DNA from: Phialocephala subalpina
Lineage: Eukaryota; Ascomycota; Leotiomycetes; Helotiales; Mollisiaceae
DNA length: 64,000 nucleotides
Assembly: GCA_900073065.1 (NCBI GenBank)
Contig: FJOG01000032.1
Location: forward strand, 557,054-621,053
Reading direction: 5' to 3'
Numbering within the stretch: position 1 is the stretch's first letter; each line of letters begins with the position of its first letter. The notes beneath the pieces are model-generated. The model ran no database searches. It was not told where the DNA came from and saw only the letters and a list, made by a program, of their open reading frames with translations. This document shows, piece after piece, positions 30,949 through 42,395 of this stretch. Position numbers and translations under genes: made by a program.

Positions 30949-32873
30949 ATGGATATCGGTTTGGTCACCCAGATACCTTGTGCTAATGTCACTGGAGGCG
31001 GTGGACTTCAGTGCACTAATAATGCCTCAAATCTGTGTAGAGACTGCTCTCTGGTGAAGGCAAGTGGTTTTGTAGAAAATGGCAGAACACGGAGCACGTG
31101 CTAACAGCGTACACCTTCCAGTACTGCAGCAGAGAATGTCAGAAGGCACATTGGCCGATCCACAAACACGACTGCAAATCTCCGTTGATGAAGTCAACCT
31201 GGACCCCAGGATGGGTGCGTGAGAAGCGACAACCAACATTCGTCACCGATGGTCCGCCGATGAGTCAGTACGGCAGGAAGAAATACCTCTGGGGAAATGT
31301 TTCAGCTATCGACATTCTGAACCTCGGTAAGAACGAAGTCTCCGTCGAGCAAGACTTCAGTATTCTCTTTGCAGGTGAGTTGAGATCAGCAATCTCTGGT
31401 GATGCCTTCTTCTCATCTTTCTCCAGCTTCTGGAGACCTCAGAAACGTGGTCAAGTCAGTAAACAGCATGGTATTTTTCCTGTCTGCACGTCGGGATATC
31501 GTAATAAACGATATAGACATCGACATCGTGGCCCGAAATGCAATTCTTCTCTTGGTTGCTATGAATTTCCCGGCAGAAGAAGCAGCATCCATGATGCTTC
31601 ATCTGTGGTATTCTGCTCTTGTTCCACAAGGCCTCGTTGATCGTCTGCAAAAGAAAATCATGCCGCTTGTTCAGGATGTCTGCACGAAGATCCGCGAGAA
31701 GCCTTCGACCAGTCTACAGTCTAAGACTTGGAGATGCGGTCCAACATCTTTGCGACTTGTCTTGCAAAAGCAGGAGTGGGACAAGGTTCTTCTCTACTTC
31801 CAGGTTCCTGATACCTTATCCGCAGATCAAGCACAGAAGATCCGGGTCTCCACAACACTGGCAAGGATGGATCATGTTGACCGTGCTTTATTCAGTCAAC
31901 AACCAGGATGGCGTGTCGGGATGATGAAGTTTCGTGAAGACGGTATTCTGCTACCTTTTGGAGCCTCTCGTCACTCATTCAAGCAACCAAACCCGTGAGT
32001 ACATTTGAAATTATGATGGTACAAAGCATGTTAACTTCTACCAGTACGTTCTATCATGTAACAGATGACTGGCCTATGATGGACTCAGCAGAACCACTCA
32101 ATGGTTGGGCAGCAAGAGATGTCAGAGCCAAAGCCTCTGTAAAGAACGATCTATATGGCGGGCTGGCTCTCCACATCGTGCACAATCTCACGGAATTCTG
32201 CCACAATATTCAACTATATCCTCTTCGCTTCCAACTGTTCCAGGTTGACGCAAGAGCATTGCCGAACATGGTCAGGGACATAGGGTTACCGGATACTCGC
32301 TTCGATAGGATAGAGGTACGAAATCCTTCCATTGCACGTACAGTATCAATCATGTTCGCCCAACCTGACTTCTGCACTCTCCAGGTATCTAACATCACAG
32401 ATCTCTGCCATCTTGGCCCCGCTGCCACTCTTTCGACATTTGGCCCGATGCTCAAGCGAAAAGCACAAAACCCTCATGCGACACTCCTCACACTTTTCAT
32501 AAATGCTGTTCACGAAAGCATCACTCCACTCGATGAAATAGGCGGCTTGCAAGCTGATCTCAAGAAGGTCATGCGATACATACCCTTCAGCCCAAACATG
32601 ATGCGCGACAAGACCAGCCCCCAAATGATCAAGGTTATAGAGGCACGCATGATGTTCCGCGACTTTGACGAACTCTTCGAGCGGTACATGAAAGCTCATT
32701 CACTTCCTCAGATAGGCAGAGCAGCAGGTCTCGAGATGAAAGACCGGAACACGATTGTCGACCCATTTCCTTTCCGGCTGAGCAAAAATGCAACGCAGGA
32801 GGAGTTCGATATGAAGGTTTGCGATGGTGCTTCTGGAGGCGAGCGATATGTTGAGTGGAGAAATCTTGAGTAG
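30949..32873 (+). CDS. MYND zinc finger + DUF4470 protein, 5 exons
   Basis: Exons 30949-31059, 31122-31374, 31427-31994, 32045-32315 and 32385-32873 give 563 residues. The N-terminal MYND finger is assembled across intron 1: CANVTGGGGLQCTNNASNLC, RDCSLVK, then YCSRECQKAHWPIHKHDC. DUF4470 follows: KKYLWGNVSAIDILNLGKNE, FSILFAASGDLRNVVKSVNS. Later family blocks include KQPNPTFYHVTDDWPMMDSA and FGPMLKRKAQNPHATLLTLF. Intron 1 must use a GC donor (AAG/GCAAGT) to keep LVKYCSRECQ; the GT alternative would delete two residues. Intron 4 (69 bp) is a multiple of three and open, so retention would go unnoticed by ORF callers. MYND fingers bind proline-rich partners; the role of DUF4470 is unknown. Confidence 0.9.
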
Positions 32874-33114
32874 GACATCGATGGGCTTGTAGGAGAGAAG
32901 CAGGCGCAGGAGCACAGGATGTACTTGCGGATCCTTTACAACACGCAAATGTTCACCAGCACTTGGGACATTATCATAGCTCAGGGCTGTGATTGACAGG
33001 CTGAACATTGAGTGTAAGGAATATTCTCGTGATCGGTCCCACCGCGAGGGGCCTATGCTTTACTCAAGAGGTCTTCATCAGACTGTTTTAATTTGAGTAG
33101 AACCGATAAAACCT

Positions 33115-35539
33115 TTAGCTCAAACTCAACTTCTCAACCCTCTTCTCAAGACTCTCCTCAAACCCACTCACCCCCCTCTCCAACACCTTCATCACTCCAC
33201 CCTTCAACAAATACACCACCCTCCTCCTACTTTCCTCTTCTTCCCCACCCTCATCATCCTCACTCCCCTCCCCATCCTTCTCTCCCTCAACCACTCGTCG
33301 AATCATATACCGATCGTGGCTCACCACCAAAATAGCTCCATTCCAGCTTGACAAAGCATCAGCTAACGCAGTCACTGTGTGGAAGTCCAGATGTGTGGTA
33401 ATTTCATCTAGGACTAGGAGTTGAGGACTCTTCCAGAGAAGGCGAGCTAGGGCGAGACGAACCAGTTGGCCTCCTGACAGTTTGGTAAGTGGGACGTCGG
33501 ATGCAGTTCGACCCGGAAGACCTAGGGAGCCTAGGAGACCGCGGATTTCGCCTTCGTCGAGCTCGGATTCGACATCGCGAGTCAAGAGCGACAAAGCAGT
33601 GAGTTCAGGCTCTGCTCGGCCAAGAGATTGGAGGTCTTCAACTGCGTGCTGGGAGTAGTATCCCATGCGGAGGCGAGGATGGCGGGTTACTGTGCCTTTA
33701 GTGGGTTTCGTGGTGTCGGTTAGGAGTTTTATGAGTGTTGATTTGCCGCAACCGTTGAGCCCGACGACGCCGATGCGGTCGCCCATGTGGATCGTGAGAT
33801 CTACCTCCTGTAGAACAATCGGCGCTGGAGTTGCACTCTTTTTCAGAACGGGATATTTGAAAGTTACTTTCTCCAGCGACACAAGTGGGCCTGGGAATCG
33901 GAGATCAGGAGCAACAGGAAGGAGGATAGAGACCCCTCTTTCGTCTTGCGGGACTTCGATCTCAGCCCTTGCAGTCAAGTGGTAACCTTCTAAATCACGA
34001 TTGAGCTTGAAGCGACCACCTGTAGCACTCTTCTCCATCCCCATTCTGTTGTCAAGTTTCTTCTGTCGAGACTTGGCTTGGCGGAGCTTATTCTCGTCCC
34101 CTGTCGCTTTGCCTTGCTTGATGTTCTGTGCAATGGTTTGCTGCATGTGAGCCTTCTGCTTGTCTTGAGCATCTTTCATGCGGCCGAGGTACAGCTTCTT
34201 GTCTCGGATCGATTCGTCGTAGGCTGTAAGATCGCCGCGGAAGTACGTGAGTTCGTGATCTCGGAGAATGATCAATTCCTGGCAGACGGTGTTGATAAAA
34301 TCGCGGTCATGAGAGACGAGGACAAGAGTTGGTGGATTGGGACCATCATCTCGGAGGCGGAGGAGATACTTTTGTAGCCAGATGATGCCGAGAAGATCGA
34401 GAAAGTTGGTAGGTTCGTCGAGGATGAGGATGTCGGTTGGTTGAAGGAGGGCGCTGGCGAGGTTCGTTCGCATTCGCCAACCGCCAGAGAGGGTTGAGAC
34501 GGGCTGCTCGAACTTCGTTTTTGAAAAGCCAAGACCAGTGAGGATACCTCGTGCTTTGACTTCGATGTCGGCGATTCTCGCAGGTTCAAGTTGTGATTGA
34601 AGTTCAGCTAGGAGGTCGCTTGCTGCGTGCGTCTCTTCCTTGACGGTCTCTTCATCAATCTCTTCATCGGTTTGAGATACACTGGCATTTGTTTAGTCAA
34701 ACTTACGTATTCGAATGAGAAACCTTACCGTTCAGCGAATTCAGCAATCTTCTTCTCAAATGCAATTAAAGCTTTGCGTGCAGCCATGCCTCGTGTTCCA
34801 CTTCGGAGTCGAGCATCTTTGTCGAGCTCGAACAGTTCTTTCTTCATTCGATCATGATGAACTTGACGGAAGGCACGAAGTGGAGAAAGGGGGGAATCTG
34901 GACTGTCGATACCTTTTGACAGGACTGAAGGGACATTAGTCTCGGAGCAAATCATTCCGGAACGGTTCGAACATACCACCAATCTCTCGCTGAAGCTCAT
35001 TTCTTGAAGTGGCTCTGTCAATCACTTCCTCCAACACAGACAATTTGCTTCCCGAGCTAGCATCTCCTACTGCAGGCTTCACTTTATCACTCTCAGCAGA
35101 TCCATCTGTGGAGGTTTGCTGCAGGATAGAAATTCTAGTTTGTATTGGAATGCCAGGAATGAGCTTTTCGGCAACTGCTTTCAAAATGGCTGCCACACGA
35201 GGTTGGTTTTGATCTGAGACTGGATTCTAGCTTACTCACTTGACTTCCCAGTTCCATTTCGACCAATCAAAGCATAGTGAATGCCAGCTTTAAGCTTGAG
35301 GCTAGCATTGGCTAAGATCTCGAGGCCTTCGGCTCTCGCTTTCCCTTTCGGTTTCGAAGCCGAGTTCCCAGATGTGACAGTGATATTGAGGCCTTGAATA
35401 TCAAGCTGATCCTAGATTAATGACGGCAAGATAAATTGAGCGAGAAATATACCTCTTCGTAAACAGGATTCTTGATATCAAAGCGAGTTTGCTTGCACGA
35501 GCATAGGATCGTGGTGGCGCTTTCCTCAACGGTGGTCAT
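33115..35539 (-). CDS. ABCF-type ATPase, GCN20-like, 5 exons
   Basis: Minus-strand exons 35453-35539, 35240-35411, 34977-35189, 34729-34924 and 33115-34681 join in phase to 744 residues, close to yeast Gcn20 (about 750). Two ABC domains without membrane helices are present. The first Walker A is GRNGTGKST (about 80-88), signature LSGGWRMR and Walker B ILILDEPTNFLDL. A charged linker follows (QDKQKAHMQQTIAQNIKQGK). The second Walker A is GLNGCGKST (about 535), signature LSGGQLVRLALARL and Walker B LLVLDEITTHLD. The insertion after the first signature and the linker helices are characteristic of ABCF translation factors, which act on ribosomes rather than in transport. The second Walker B has EITTHLD instead of EPTNHLD, a small deviation. 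The C-terminus has an acidic insertion (EDDEGGEEEES). Confidence 0.9.
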
Positions 35540-37059
35540 TGTCACGTGAGTGATCTTTGTCGTTGTCCTTGTTGTCTGTGCCTGAGGCTTTCGTAGGTGG
35601 ATAAACTCGGGCTGCTGTAATTTTCGATGCCAAGGGCTGTGTCTCGCTCTGAGGCAGGAATTGGAAACGGGGGCATCTCAGTGTTGATAACCGAACTCGG
35701 GAAAGCGGCTCATCGAGGAAAACTTCAAGTGACACAGCCGATTTCTCGGCCTGACTCACAACAAATCCTCAATAAACGCGTCGATAAGCTTTCAGACTCC
35801 TGCCTTCTCCTTTCTGCGTTCAGCTGTTCGAAGACTCCGCAGACTGCATCGTTATTGACTCATCGCCAAGAGCATTGGATGAGTCTTCTTTGATTGAGTG
35901 AGTTGGAGATATCTGAAGAGTCGCGTTTCGTGGCTGAGATTGCGAGATCTTGAAATTGCTTTTGCGGCTTAGTGGCAGACCCACGTGATGCTCTCCCACT
36001 TTTGGACATATTAAAAGTTCGACGAGGTCTGTCTGGTCTTGAAATTAATGTTGCATGTGTTTTGAACGGATTTTGAAGAGATCCTATGAAGAATAGGGAG
36101 TAAGAAGCACGAAAGCACGTGATCATTTTGAGAACTCAGCAGTGCCTTCCTTTTCCATTCATCCTCGGCACTGGAACGCCCATCATTAGATTGAAAGTTG
36201 TGCTGATCTTGTCTTTGCCTTCAAAACTTGTCAATTTACTTTTTGGAGAAGCCGAGTCTCACATCAAGAACACTTTTTAATTGTAAGGAAGGGGACACGA
36301 TGTGCTGCCACTTTTGAGATTCATAGTTGATCACATATGCCGGCGCATCCGAGATCGATCGCCTCCAATCGCATCGATTCCCTTCACATCAAAGTTCTTG
36401 AGTCTCAATGCAGACATTGGCCACCTTTGCAGCAACATCTATGCCAAAGCTGGTGTCTATGCCCCGATGCGGTTCAAATAAGGAAATCGCAAGCATAGCC
36501 ACTCAAAAATATGTTTCAAACACATCGTCATGTTCCATGTTTAGAGTCAAATGGGCCGTCGTCAAAACAGACTCATCTCATGGAAAATCTATTTCCGCGC
36601 CACGGTTTGTGGGGTTGGTGGAACCTTTAACCCCGCAAACGGCCCCTGACAGGGAGCGGAAGCTTAATTTAACCCTAAATGATCTGTTCAGGAGATCTCG
36701 GTTCGTCAGCCGAACAGACCCTTAGAAAACATCTTGGTTTCGTGGACACTTGATCTTGAGGAAGAAGCACTTGGATGCATTCTTCCGTGTGCGATTGCAG
36801 GATCCTCGAGACATCCAAAAAGAACTTGGTGAGATCCTCCTTTGCAGGGAAGAAGTTTCTCCAGATTGAATGGAATTTCTTCCGTTTCCGAGGTGATTCC
36901 CAATCCAGAAGTTTGTCCGGATCGCCCGAGGGATATTCCTTACCAGAATGCTCTCATATCTTATTTCACATATAAGCCATGCATCTTGGCTCCTGTAATG
37001 CCGCAACATCCATCTTGGCTTCATCTCCTCAGTCAAGTTCTAAGTCTCCAAAGTTCAAG
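35540..37059. promoter_or_regulatory. intergenic region between divergent ABCF and GH28 genes
   Basis: About 1.5 kb with no supported gene. A TATA box (CACATATAAG, about 36966-36975) lies 85 bases upstream of the GH28 start, a usual distance. The ABCF start has CACGTGA (about 35543-35549) immediately upstream, an E-box-like site. Short frames here look like chance. Confidence 0.5.
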
Positions 37060-38662
37060 ATGCGTTCTCTCATTATTCTTGCCGCCTTCGCACCGATTGC
37101 TTTGGGATGTGACAATCCTGCTTCGGATGCTTGTGCTTCTGCTCTCACAGCCTCATCTGCAGCTGCTGCCACATTCTGCAACACGTACACCTTGACTTCT
37201 CAAACGGCAACTACCGGCCTTCCAGCTTATGCTACCTATTGCTCGAACAAGCCGGCCAAGATCTCAAGTGCTTGCAGCTGCCTCGTCACTGCTAGTACCA
37301 CAGCCACGACACTCGTAACGACCACTGTAAGTCTCGTTTTGCAAGCAAAACTCCAAATGGTTCTAATGGGACTACAGAAAGCAACAACTTCAAGCAGCGT
37401 CAAATCTACCACCACCACCGCCAAGACTACCTCTACAGCGGCTGCCGGAACTGGCGTCACTTGCACGGTCACTGAGTATGCTTCAATCACCTCAGCTGTT
37501 GCTTCATGCACCAACATTGTGCTCTCGGGCATCTCGGCTCCGGCGAGCTCCACCATTCTCTTGACGAAGCTGAAGACGGGTTCCACCGTGACCTTCGCAG
37601 GAAATACAGTGAGTACAGCTCCTTCCTCCTTCAACTGAAATCTGACTAACTTCATCAGACTTTCGGGACAACCTCAGATAGCAGCTTCAACCCCATCGAG
37701 ATTGCAGGAACAGACATCACCATCACCGGCGCAGCCGGCCACGTGATCGATGGAAATGGACAAGCCTACTGGGATGGTCAGGGAAGCAATGGAGGAGTTG
37801 ACAAGTTCGTCTCCTATTTCCTCCTCCCAACTCTTCTCGCATCTAACAAATCACAGACCAGACCACTTCATCGTCCTCGACAAAATGGTAAACGGCGTAA
37901 TCACCAATCTCAACATCCAAAACTGGCCCGTCCACTGCTTCGACGTAACCGGCTGTACCGGTCTCGTAATCGACAATCTCCATATGGACAACTCCGCCGG
38001 TAACGCCGCCAACTCTGCTTCCGGCGGTCTTGCCGCTGCTCACAATTCCGATGGTTTCGATTTCTCGAGCTCTGATAACGTGATTTTGTCGAATACCTAT
38101 GTGAGCAACCAGGACGACTGTGTGGCGGTGACGAGTGGTGTTAACGTTACGGTCACGGGCATGACTTGTATTGGAGGTCATGGATTGAGTATTGGGAGTG
38201 TGGGTGGGAAGAGTGATAATACGGTTACGGATATTACGTTCTCCGACTCTTCTGTCAGCAACTCGCAGAATGGATGCAGAATCAAGACAAACTCTGGGAC
38301 AACCGGCGCCGTAAGTCTCCAATACGTATTCCTTGAATTTCCTTCCCTGTCCGGGCGGACCTAACGAGAACTAGATCTCCGGCATCACGTACAAAAATAT
38401 CGCTCTCTCAGGGATAAGCATCTACGGCATCGACGTCCAACAAGATTACCTGAACGGAGGACCAACTGGTACCCCAACAAATGGCGTCACGATCGCGGGT
38501 GTGACGTTTGATAATGTGACTGGGACTTGCACCTCTGCTGGGACAGATTACTATATTCTGTGTGGAAGTGGAAGCTGTTCTGATTTCAGCTATACTGATG
38601 TCAGTATCACTGGTGGTGGGGTTGCGAGCAGTTGTAACTATCCTTCCTCTGGATGCCCTTAG
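37060..38662 (+). CDS. GH28 family glycoside hydrolase (polygalacturonase-like), 5 exons
   Basis: Exons 37060-37326, 37378-37608, 37659-37804, 37857-38310 and 38375-38662 give 461 residues. A signal peptide ([17 protein letters not shown]) is followed by a Cys-containing segment with no named domain ([14 protein letters not shown] ... ACSCLVT) and a Thr/Ser linker ([20 protein letters not shown]). The right-handed beta-helix GH28 domain starts near 125. Catalytic blocks: [11 protein letters not shown] (about 276; most family members have NTD), NQDDCVAV (about 299), GGHGLSIGS (about 321) and GCRIKT (about 354). It is secreted and hydrolyses pectin or polygalacturonan. The N-terminal extension of about 110 residues is longer than in minimal endo-polygalacturonases. 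The gene looks intact; regulation is not visible beyond the TATA box. Confidence 0.93.
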
Positions 38663-39077
38663 AGGGTGAGATGCATGAAGTAGTGGAACGGCAGAAGAAA
38701 GATTTTATTGAGGCGAAACATATCTATGCGTGTGTTTCGAGTGAGCATTCCGTTGGATTTTTCGCATGCGAGGGAAACGCGGCTTTGAACTTTGCATTCT
38801 AGCCTTTCATAAGTATCTTGGAGACTTGGGACATTCCTAAACTCACTTGATGATCTTCAAACCTTGATGGTCAGCCTATTTTCGAGGTACACAGAAACAA
38901 AGCCTACCCAGGTTCGCCCCCTTTATTGAGCATCCCGGGCCTCCTCAAGTCTCTGTCAAGTTTGGCTACAATATCAAAGCCGTGTGCGGTAAATGCCTGG
39001 GCCTGCTCCATTCTCGTTCTGACACTATAATCAGTCTAAGCGGCCCACATTTTTCATGCCGCTGCTCAAGGCTCGAC
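38663..39077. other. intergenic stretch
   Basis: 3' flank of the GH28 gene and 5' flank of the next gene; no feature recognised. Confidence 0.45.
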
Positions 39078-40067
39078 ATGGCTTCAATTTTTAATGATGA
39101 CGATGTGAAGAAGGCCTTGTCGCTCATTCAGAGCGCCAAGCTTCCTCACCCATCTGGCCCACTGCTTTCATCCTTCATAATTGAAGCTCTCTACCCTCGA
39201 TTAGCCGCTCAGTATGTACTGCAGACATGTCGGCCTGGTCACAACCAACAAACTTGTCTTCTTTAAATTATGTCTGATTGGAGCTACTTGGTTGAGTCCA
39301 GTATGTCTCCTGCATGTCGCACCCTTTCCCATCGGCGATAGTTAATAGATAATTAAGTTTCAAAACACGCTTGTGCTCCACCAGTACCCGACGCCGTCAC
39401 TCAGGCTGTGATCACCAAACGTGATGGCGGCAAGTGCTGCATTACTGGCAAAGCCGGTCGTTTCTGGGATCCGCTGATCGTTGTTCCTGTTCTTCCCGTT
39501 CCGTCTCTTTGGATAGATGATGAGGTATGTCCAGTCGTTCAAGAGGATCATAACGCGACGAGAAGCTAATCATTGTCTTTAAAAGCCCCGAATCTTCAAC
39601 ATACTTGGTGCCTTCTTTACCCCTTCCTACCGCGACTGGTGGCTTGTCAATGCTCAAATACCCTGGGACATGAGCCCCTATCACAACCACTGGCTTGTCC
39701 GCAGATCAGGAGCCAACGCCTTTGTGCAGGGGGTTGCAAAACTAGACAGATTACACCTGTCTATGGATGAAGTGAGTTGCGACCGATGCGCAACCAAAGC
39801 ACTTATATTTTTCTTCCTCTTGCTGACACTCTGGAATAGTATGAGGTCAAACATGTTTCCATTGGAACGCTGGATTCCATTGATCTCGACGGTTCTTATC
39901 TGCTATTGGGTGACTATTCCCGACTTAATATCGAGAAGGTGGATCCGCGCTTTATAGGGACTCATGCTCGACTTTCTCCGAGCTGCCGCTGGCTCGAGAT
40001 TGCCAAGCAAATTTCCCCGAACATGGAAGCTCGACCATGTCTATCAATAGGTCGAGTAAATAATTAA
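39078..40067 (+). pseudogene. HNH-type domain gene, probably damaged in its first part
   Basis: ATG 39078 starts MASIFNDDDVKKALSLIQSA and reads to LYPRLAAQ. A compensating frame change near 39210-39225 is needed to reach VTTNKLVFFKLCLIGATWLS. The next block, VPDAVTQAVITKRDGGKCC then ITGKAGRFWDPLIVVPVLP, is an HNH-like start (KRDGGKCCITGK). It ends at a good donor at 39524. Later exons are clean: 39586-39771 (PRIFNILGAFFTPSYRDWWL) and 39840-40067 (HVSIGTLDSIDLDGSYLLLG). I could not find a splice set joining the first part to the HNH block in frame. Either the gene is broken there, or the start exon is different. HNH-fold proteins of this kind are common in fungi; nuclease activity is untested. 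Confidence 0.55.
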
Positions 40068-40118
40068 ACAACAAATTCTTAGCCTAGCCAAAGAGGTCCA
40101 TTCTTTTTCTCTGGCCTA

Positions 40119-41029
40119 ATGAAAACTGCTTGCCTCGCAGTCTGGCTCATGGCCTCAGGTAGGGTCAGAGTAGCCGCTTATAAGATATTGCGAAAGATAG
40201 GGCATCGCATTTACGGGAGACCCGATGCCTATGAGCCCGTCCAGAGACTACGTCTATGAGCCCGTCCAGAGACTACGCCTATGAGCCCGTCCAGAGACTA
40301 CCTTTTGGGCTTTATCTAAATTATTGAGGAGACCCTGACAGGTTTTGGAACGAGTTCAACGCCTTGCAAATGGTGCGCCGGTATACTTCGGTCCCGGTTC
40401 CCCAGCCACTCGACCTGGTCATTACGCCAACAGGGTCAGACGACCCATTTCATTCTCATGATGCATACCTTCTCACCTCCCGAGTTCCAGGCATACCTCT
40501 TTCACGATGTCAGGACATGCTGTCAGACAGAGATGGCGCCGAGTTCGTTGCTCAGATGCAGGAGTACCTGACTCAAATTCGAGCTACCCCCAAGGCCGTC
40601 AGCCTAGAACATGCTATCTGCGACACTTTGGGCGGATCTTGCAGAGGCCCTCGCATCTCCAGTGGAAATCCCGTTGGGCCTTTCGTGGACGAGGCGGCTT
40701 TCAACAAGGTCCTGCGAAACCCGGATGACCCGAGCCGCAGAGGATACAGGGCCATATTTACGCATACGGATCTGAATCTACGGAATATCTTGGCTGATCG
40801 GATCATTCGGCCTGATGGGACTCGGGGCGCCGACAGTGACGGGACTGTAGACTGGGAGAATTCCGGGTATTACCCCGAATATTGGGATTATACTAACGCG
40901 TTTTTCGAGGGATTTAGGTGTAATCAGCGGTGGCGAGACGTTATGCACGAGATATTCAAGCCATTTGGGAACTTTTCAAAGGAGTTCGAGGTCGAGAAGA
41001 GAAGCTGGGAAGGGGGTAATTATATATAA
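40119..41029 (+). pseudogene. aminoglycoside-phosphotransferase-like kinase pseudogene broken by a tandem repeat
   Basis: The start MKTACLAVWLMASGRVRVAA at 40119 continues IGHRIYGRPDAYEPVQRL. It then enters three copies of a 25-bp unit; 25 is not a multiple of three, so the frame rotates and hits TGA in copy 2. After the repeat the frame RLPFGLYLNY(stop)GDPDRF WNEFNALQMV is restored, with TGA for CGA. From 40364 to 41029 it is open: RRYTSVPVPQPLDLV, then the catalytic loop FTHTDLNLRNILAD and the metal-binding VDWENSGYYPEYWDYTNAFF. These two blocks are the APH/choline-kinase-like signature (family form H.DL...N.. and .D.E). The protein ends at the border of an AT-rich tract, but near the usual family end. 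Confidence 0.75.
40229..40301 (+). repeat. 25-bp tandem repeat, nearly three copies
   Basis: CTATGAGCCCGTCCAGAGAC plus TACGT occurs at 40229-40253 and 40254-40278, and 23 bases of it at 40279-40301. Copies differ only at the last base. It lies inside the APH-like pseudogene and causes its frameshift. Confidence 0.95.
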
Positions 41030-41180
41030 CTATTTTATATAATTAGTTTTATTAATTAAAAAAATATAAAAAATAAAATTATATCAAATCTGACGTTTAC
41101 TATTATATTATTTGCCAAATATCCTCTTTTTTATGTTTTAATAAAATGTATTATTAAATTATATTACACCGAGAATAAAT
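41030..41180. repeat. short AT-rich tract
   Basis: About 150 bases almost pure A/T between the APH-like pseudogene and the thioesterase gene. RIP-like composition, no coding content. Confidence 0.55.
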
Positions 41181-41351
41181 TAAACGTCCAAGTTTAACAT
41201 GCTCTTGGTTTCTTTCTTCGATGGGAAAACGTGATTTTAAAGTCACGGGATCTTACGTAACGCCACCTCCGAAAAAAAGGTTGTGTGGCAGGAGAACATC
41301 TCAAAACTCACAATTTCGCCAAAACACACCATCTCTTTCTCAACTCTGACT

Positions 41352-42179
41352 ATGGATCTTCCCTTCATCACGATACCGCCCTCCACGCCCCACACGCACA
41401 CGGTCATCTTCTTACATGGCCGCGGAGACACCGCTAAAACATTCGCTTCATCTCTGACCTACTCCACAGATTCACACAACCGTACTCTTCAAGAGACCTT
41501 CCCTTCCTTCCGCTGGGTATTTCCCCAGGCCGAGATGCGGGAGTGCACCGCTTTTCCTGGCAACAAGATGTCGCAATGGTTCGACATCTGGAACGTGAAC
41601 AACTTCTCGGAGCGCGAGGAGCTACAGGCGACAGGTCTGAGGGAGAGTGTTGCCAGTATACGACGCTTACTTTCAAGCGAGGCTACCATCTTGGGCGGAC
41701 AGTGGGATCGTCTTGTACTCGCTGGGATCAGCCAAGGCGGTGCGACCAGCGTGCATACGTTACTGACTTTGAGTCTGCCGCCCGCTGTGGAGGGTCAACA
41801 AGAGGTGCCACGCAGGCTTGGCGCCTTCCTTGGGTTTTCGTGCAGGATGCCTTTCCCGGGGAAATCTCTCACGGAGACTAGGAGAGTGCTTGCCCTAGAC
41901 AGCGTCCCGGATACCGATGAGGTCATACGCAACACACCTATGTTACTTGAACATTGCGTCGATGATCCACTTGTTCTGGTAGGAAACGGCCGGGATTTAC
42001 GAGATACGTTGCGAGGATTTGGCGCGCAAGTTACATGGAAGGAGTACCCCAAGGGAGGACACTGGCTTAATTCGCCGGCGGGAATTGATGATGCCGTGGA
42101 ATTTCTGAACTGCCAGGTTCTCAAGAATCTGAGTACTGGAGGAAACTTATCCTTACCTGACTCAATGGATTTATCGTAG
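41352..42179 (+). CDS. acyl-protein thioesterase / carboxylesterase-like serine hydrolase
   Basis: Single exon. The Met at 41352 (MDLPFITIPPSTPHTHTVIF) is chosen because the family begins just before HTVIFLHGRGDTA; the frame stays open back to 41283. 275 residues. The alpha/beta-hydrolase triad is visible: Ser in LAGISQGGATS, Asp in HCVDDPLVLV and His in YPKGGHWLNS; the oxyanion loop is FLHGRGDTA. WVFPQAEMRECTAF and SQWFDIWNVNNFSER are typical of fungal phospholipase/carboxylesterases. Members remove acyl groups from proteins or lysophospholipids in the cytosol; the exact substrate is unknown. Its last 30 residues and 3' flank are duplicated at the right end of the window. The gene sits between two AT-rich tracts yet is itself intact. 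Confidence 0.9.
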   Translation: MDLPFITIPPSTPHTHTVIFLHGRGDTAKTFASSLTYSTDSHNRTLQETFPSFRWVFPQAEMRECTAFPGNKMSQWFDIWNVNNFSEREELQATGLRESVASIRRLLSSEATILGGQWDRLVLAGISQGGATSVHTLLTLSLPPAVEGQQEVPRRLGAFLGFSCRMPFPGKSLTETRRVLALDSVPDTDEVIRNTPMLLEHCVDDPLVLVGNGRDLRDTLRGFGAQVTWKEYPKGGHWLNSPAGIDDAVEFLNCQVLKNLSTGGNLSLPDSMDLS

Positions 42180-42395
42180 AAAGATATTCATGATTTCCTA
42201 TATGTGGCTTGAGGCGCATATATATATATTATTCTTTGATTACATATTTCAATTTGAAATTATTCTGGCTTGAAGTAGACTATAATCCACGAGCAATCCG
42301 ATTCTTGCATCATTTATAATTCTTGGCCGGAATAATTACAGTTTACAAATCTCCAATCTTGGGATTAATCTAGAAAGGATAAATAAGATCCCTTT
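42092..42395 (+). repeat. duplicated segment, copy A (thioesterase 3' end and flank)
   Basis: From GCCGTGGAATTTCTGAACTG to the AT-rich flank, this matches 63493-63790 over about 300 bases. Nearly all differences are C/T or G/A transitions, and most have T or A in copy B. The match continues after a gap around 42698-42830 against 63783-63930. Confidence 0.85.
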
